A DNA stretch of 64,000 bases from Iris pallida (taxonomy: Eukaryota > Streptophyta > Magnoliopsida > Asparagales > Iridaceae): contig JANAVB010010791.1 of NCBI GenBank assembly GCA_029216955.1, forward strand, positions 5,344,410 through 5,408,409, in the 5' to 3' direction. The position numbers and the translations under genes were made by a program. Position 1 is the stretch's first letter. Each line of letters opens with the position of its first letter. The notes below the pieces were generated by a model. That model searched no databases. It worked only from the letters and a program-made list of their open reading frames with translations, and was not told where the DNA came from. This document shows, piece by piece, positions 62,501-64,000 of this stretch.

Positions 62501-64000
62501 GGAGCTAGAATATTGGCGTCTTATGCCAAATTCTATGTATCAGCTAATACCTTTGATGAAAAATTCAGCATCTTAGGTAGAAGCTTTATTCATATTGAAA
62601 AGAAATCAACCAAATCAGCCATGCCTAGAGATTGTCATGACCAAGAAGATCCTCTGGCTACTGATGAAGTTGATGATGAAGTTTTAGAAACTTTCTTCTC
62701 TGATGACCTTCATCAACCATTACATGTACCCATCGGGAGTGCTGAAGAGAGTATATCTGCCGATAATACCCCGAAGAGGAAGCGAGGCAAAGGTGTTGCT
62801 GGGCCTGCCCCAAAAGAGTCACTCGAACAGAGACTCGAAATCGTGAAAGAATTACCATTCCAGGGACTTCTCCTGCTTCCAATCGAGTCAGAGATGCTCA
62901 TGAAGCAGGTAGTGATTCAAAGGACAATTATCCTACTGTTCCATTCACAAAAAGAATAGGAAGGAAAGTGATAGTTTCAAAAACTAAATCCGTAATTTGT
63001 CTCGATGCAGAGAGTCCCACCGATCATGCTGTGCGATTGGCTTCAGAAAAACAAGCTGCCTTTGATTTTTCTGTAAAGACAGAACCTGTTGAAGAAGATA
63101 TTCCTGAACCTGCTTGGTCATCCATGCCTTCTGATATAGGATCGATTCCGCCAATGGCCGATGATGCGCAGGTGATTAGTCAACCTGCGGTAGAGGCCGA
63201 GCATCAGACTGAAATAGCTAATGACTTACTGATTTTGGGAGAATCAGTGAAGGAAGCCACTACTCTCAGACCAATTGCTGAAATTTCGGAGGGCAACAAG
63301 AGTGACGACGAACAGGTTGACTATGAACCTTCGTCTCATTCTTTTGAAGAAGAGGACATGGAGATAGATGATGAATCACCATCTAAAATTCTAATTGATG
63401 TACTGAAGACCATTGGTCAACACTCAGGGTTAACACCAGAGCCGGAGAGGCATATAGAAATTCAAGTTCCGAGTACTTCTGGGGCGGGCAGCAGTGAAAT
63501 AAACTCCGTGTCAGAAAGCACTCTGGATAGACTACGAGTTGGGCTGAATGACCCAAAGGAAACTGAATATGAACCAGCTCCAGGTAATATTTTATTCAGC
63601 AAAGTTTCGTCTTTTCCTTGCTTTATTGTCCTTTAGTTTTGATTATGCTTCTTTGATTTCAACAGCTGTAGGAACTGCACCGGCTATGAGTTCTACTCAA
63701 GCCCCACTTGTCCAAATTGATGTGGGTGAGGGGAGTTCACATTTGCCGAGTTCTCCAAAAGCACTTACTTCAGCTCCCAGAATAGAGGTTCCTCCTGCTC
63801 CTTCTTCTACTGTTGCAGTGACTCCCGGTTTTGACACAGGGATAGCAAAGATCATGGAGATGTATTCAGATATTATTTATTCATATCTGGATACATTCTC
63901 GAGACGACTTATGAAGGATGAGACTATGCCCTTTTCGAGTCTTCGAGAGGCGATTAGTTTTCCACTTTCAGCTTTGAGACAGGCTGGTTATGAGACCCAA
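59596..64000 (+). CDS. Plant mobile domain (PMD) protein, spliced, antisense in element G, partial
   Basis: Exon 1 59596-59734 (MAPKVDATAKGKGKA, SERPLKPLY), intron 59735-60500 (GTGAGG...TTTTGCAG), exon 2 from 60501. The frame then carries RWILKNFGEQLKVIGLYDTI, TPRGEMGFALHEMAYISQLP, GHLAGFISLWLKKFVVPGT and YLPSRFARQFGYDQ, segments of the PMD (aminotransferase-like, MAIN/MAIL1-related, Pfam PF10536). A single TAG at 61130 (codon ~257) breaks it. A putative 71-bp intron, 62793-62863 (GTGTTG...TTCCAG), would join this frame exactly to the next one, giving exon 3 62864-63583. Intron 63584-63665 leads to exon 4, open to the window end. The C-terminal third is acidic and Ser/Pro-rich. PMD proteins act in nuclear silencing, and PMDs are also carried by transposons; this gene's role is unknown. 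Confidence 0.75.
59735..60500 (+). other. Intron 1 of the PMD gene, motif-rich
   Basis: Donor ATG|GTGAGG and acceptor TTCTTCTTTTGCAG|TG; joining gives codons CTC TAT GTG GAT in phase. The intron holds many ATACGCT/AGCGTAT motifs, including a perfect 9-bp inverted pair at 59995-60020 (ATACGCTAA, 8-base loop, TTAGCGTAT), and the 45-bp array. Confidence 0.8.
60139..60460. repeat. 45-bp tandem array of inverted pairs in intron 1
   Basis: About seven units; TCTGCC(A) recurs at 60184, 60229, 60275, 60320, 60365 and 60410. Each unit has CATACGCTTA, about 8 bases, then TGAGCGTATG, an inverted pair, followed by TTGAACTTTGAG. Confidence 0.95.
63584..63665 (+). other. 82-bp intron of the PMD gene
   Basis: GTAATATTTT...TTTCAACAG. 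Removing it joins codon GCT across the junction (CCA G|CT GTA GGA) and keeps the frame open through 64000. Without removal the frame stops at 63634. Confidence 0.75.

Overview
The window is plant nuclear DNA made almost entirely of transposable elements inserted into one another. Evidence for a flowering plant with a repeat-rich genome: a CACTA transposon end, a Ty1-copia element, several Ty3-gypsy lineages (chromovirus-type with 3-4.4 kb LTRs, and Tat/Ogre-type), G-box-rich LTRs and a plant mobile domain (PMD) gene. I cannot name the species. I see no rRNA or tRNA gene, no CRISPR array and no ordinary single-copy host gene. All similarity statements are from reading the sequence by eye; nothing was aligned or searched.

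Layout: 1-550 is the end of a CACTA element. About 594-8240 is a decayed Ty1-copia element (gag, protease, integrase, reverse transcriptase, start of RNase H); its gag is broken by a 3.4 kb gypsy-type LTR (1905-5399). At about 8240-8271 the copia RNase H meets a minus-strand large-LTR element, 'F' (LTR to 12192, internal to about 13134). From about 13135 runs a plus-strand Tat/Ogre-like element, 'E': LTR, primer-binding site, upstream ORF with tandem peptides, gag and protease. E is split by element 'A' (17169-25167, minus, TSD acaac) and by element 'D' (27434-57705). D is a Tekay/Del-like chromovirus remnant, itself split by 'B' (32562-41149, TSD gcttc) and 'C' (43758-53121, TSD atgta/atata). 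C sits inside D's integrase-chromodomain reading frame. At 58140 E is cut by 'G', a minus-strand Tat-type element whose 1159-bp LTR and polypurine tract are clear. G runs past the right edge. Nesting order is copia > F > E > D > B and C, five levels.

A, B and C are large LTR pairs around short or non-coding interiors (593, 1317 and 2708 bp), so they look like LARD-type non-autonomous elements. Despite different LTRs, elements A-D share an identical 19-nt leader block just inside the 5' LTR. A, B, C, D, F and the 1955 LTR share an inverted-repeat block about 20 nt before the 3' LTR. B and C also share non-coding interior sequence.

The most notable content is at the right end. G carries, antisense to its own transcript and 187 bp from its LTR, a gene with its own TATA box and GT-AG introns encoding a PMD protein of more than 1100 residues. 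One in-frame TAG interrupts it and it leaves the window still open. The motif CATACGCTCA and its reverse complement are strewn through G's LTR and through the first intron of the PMD gene. Element E carries arrays of a closely similar motif, CATRCGGCTC, in its LTR and, as inverted pairs, inside its upstream ORF. This resembles a diversifying DNA-binding-site system and is the best candidate here for something undescribed.
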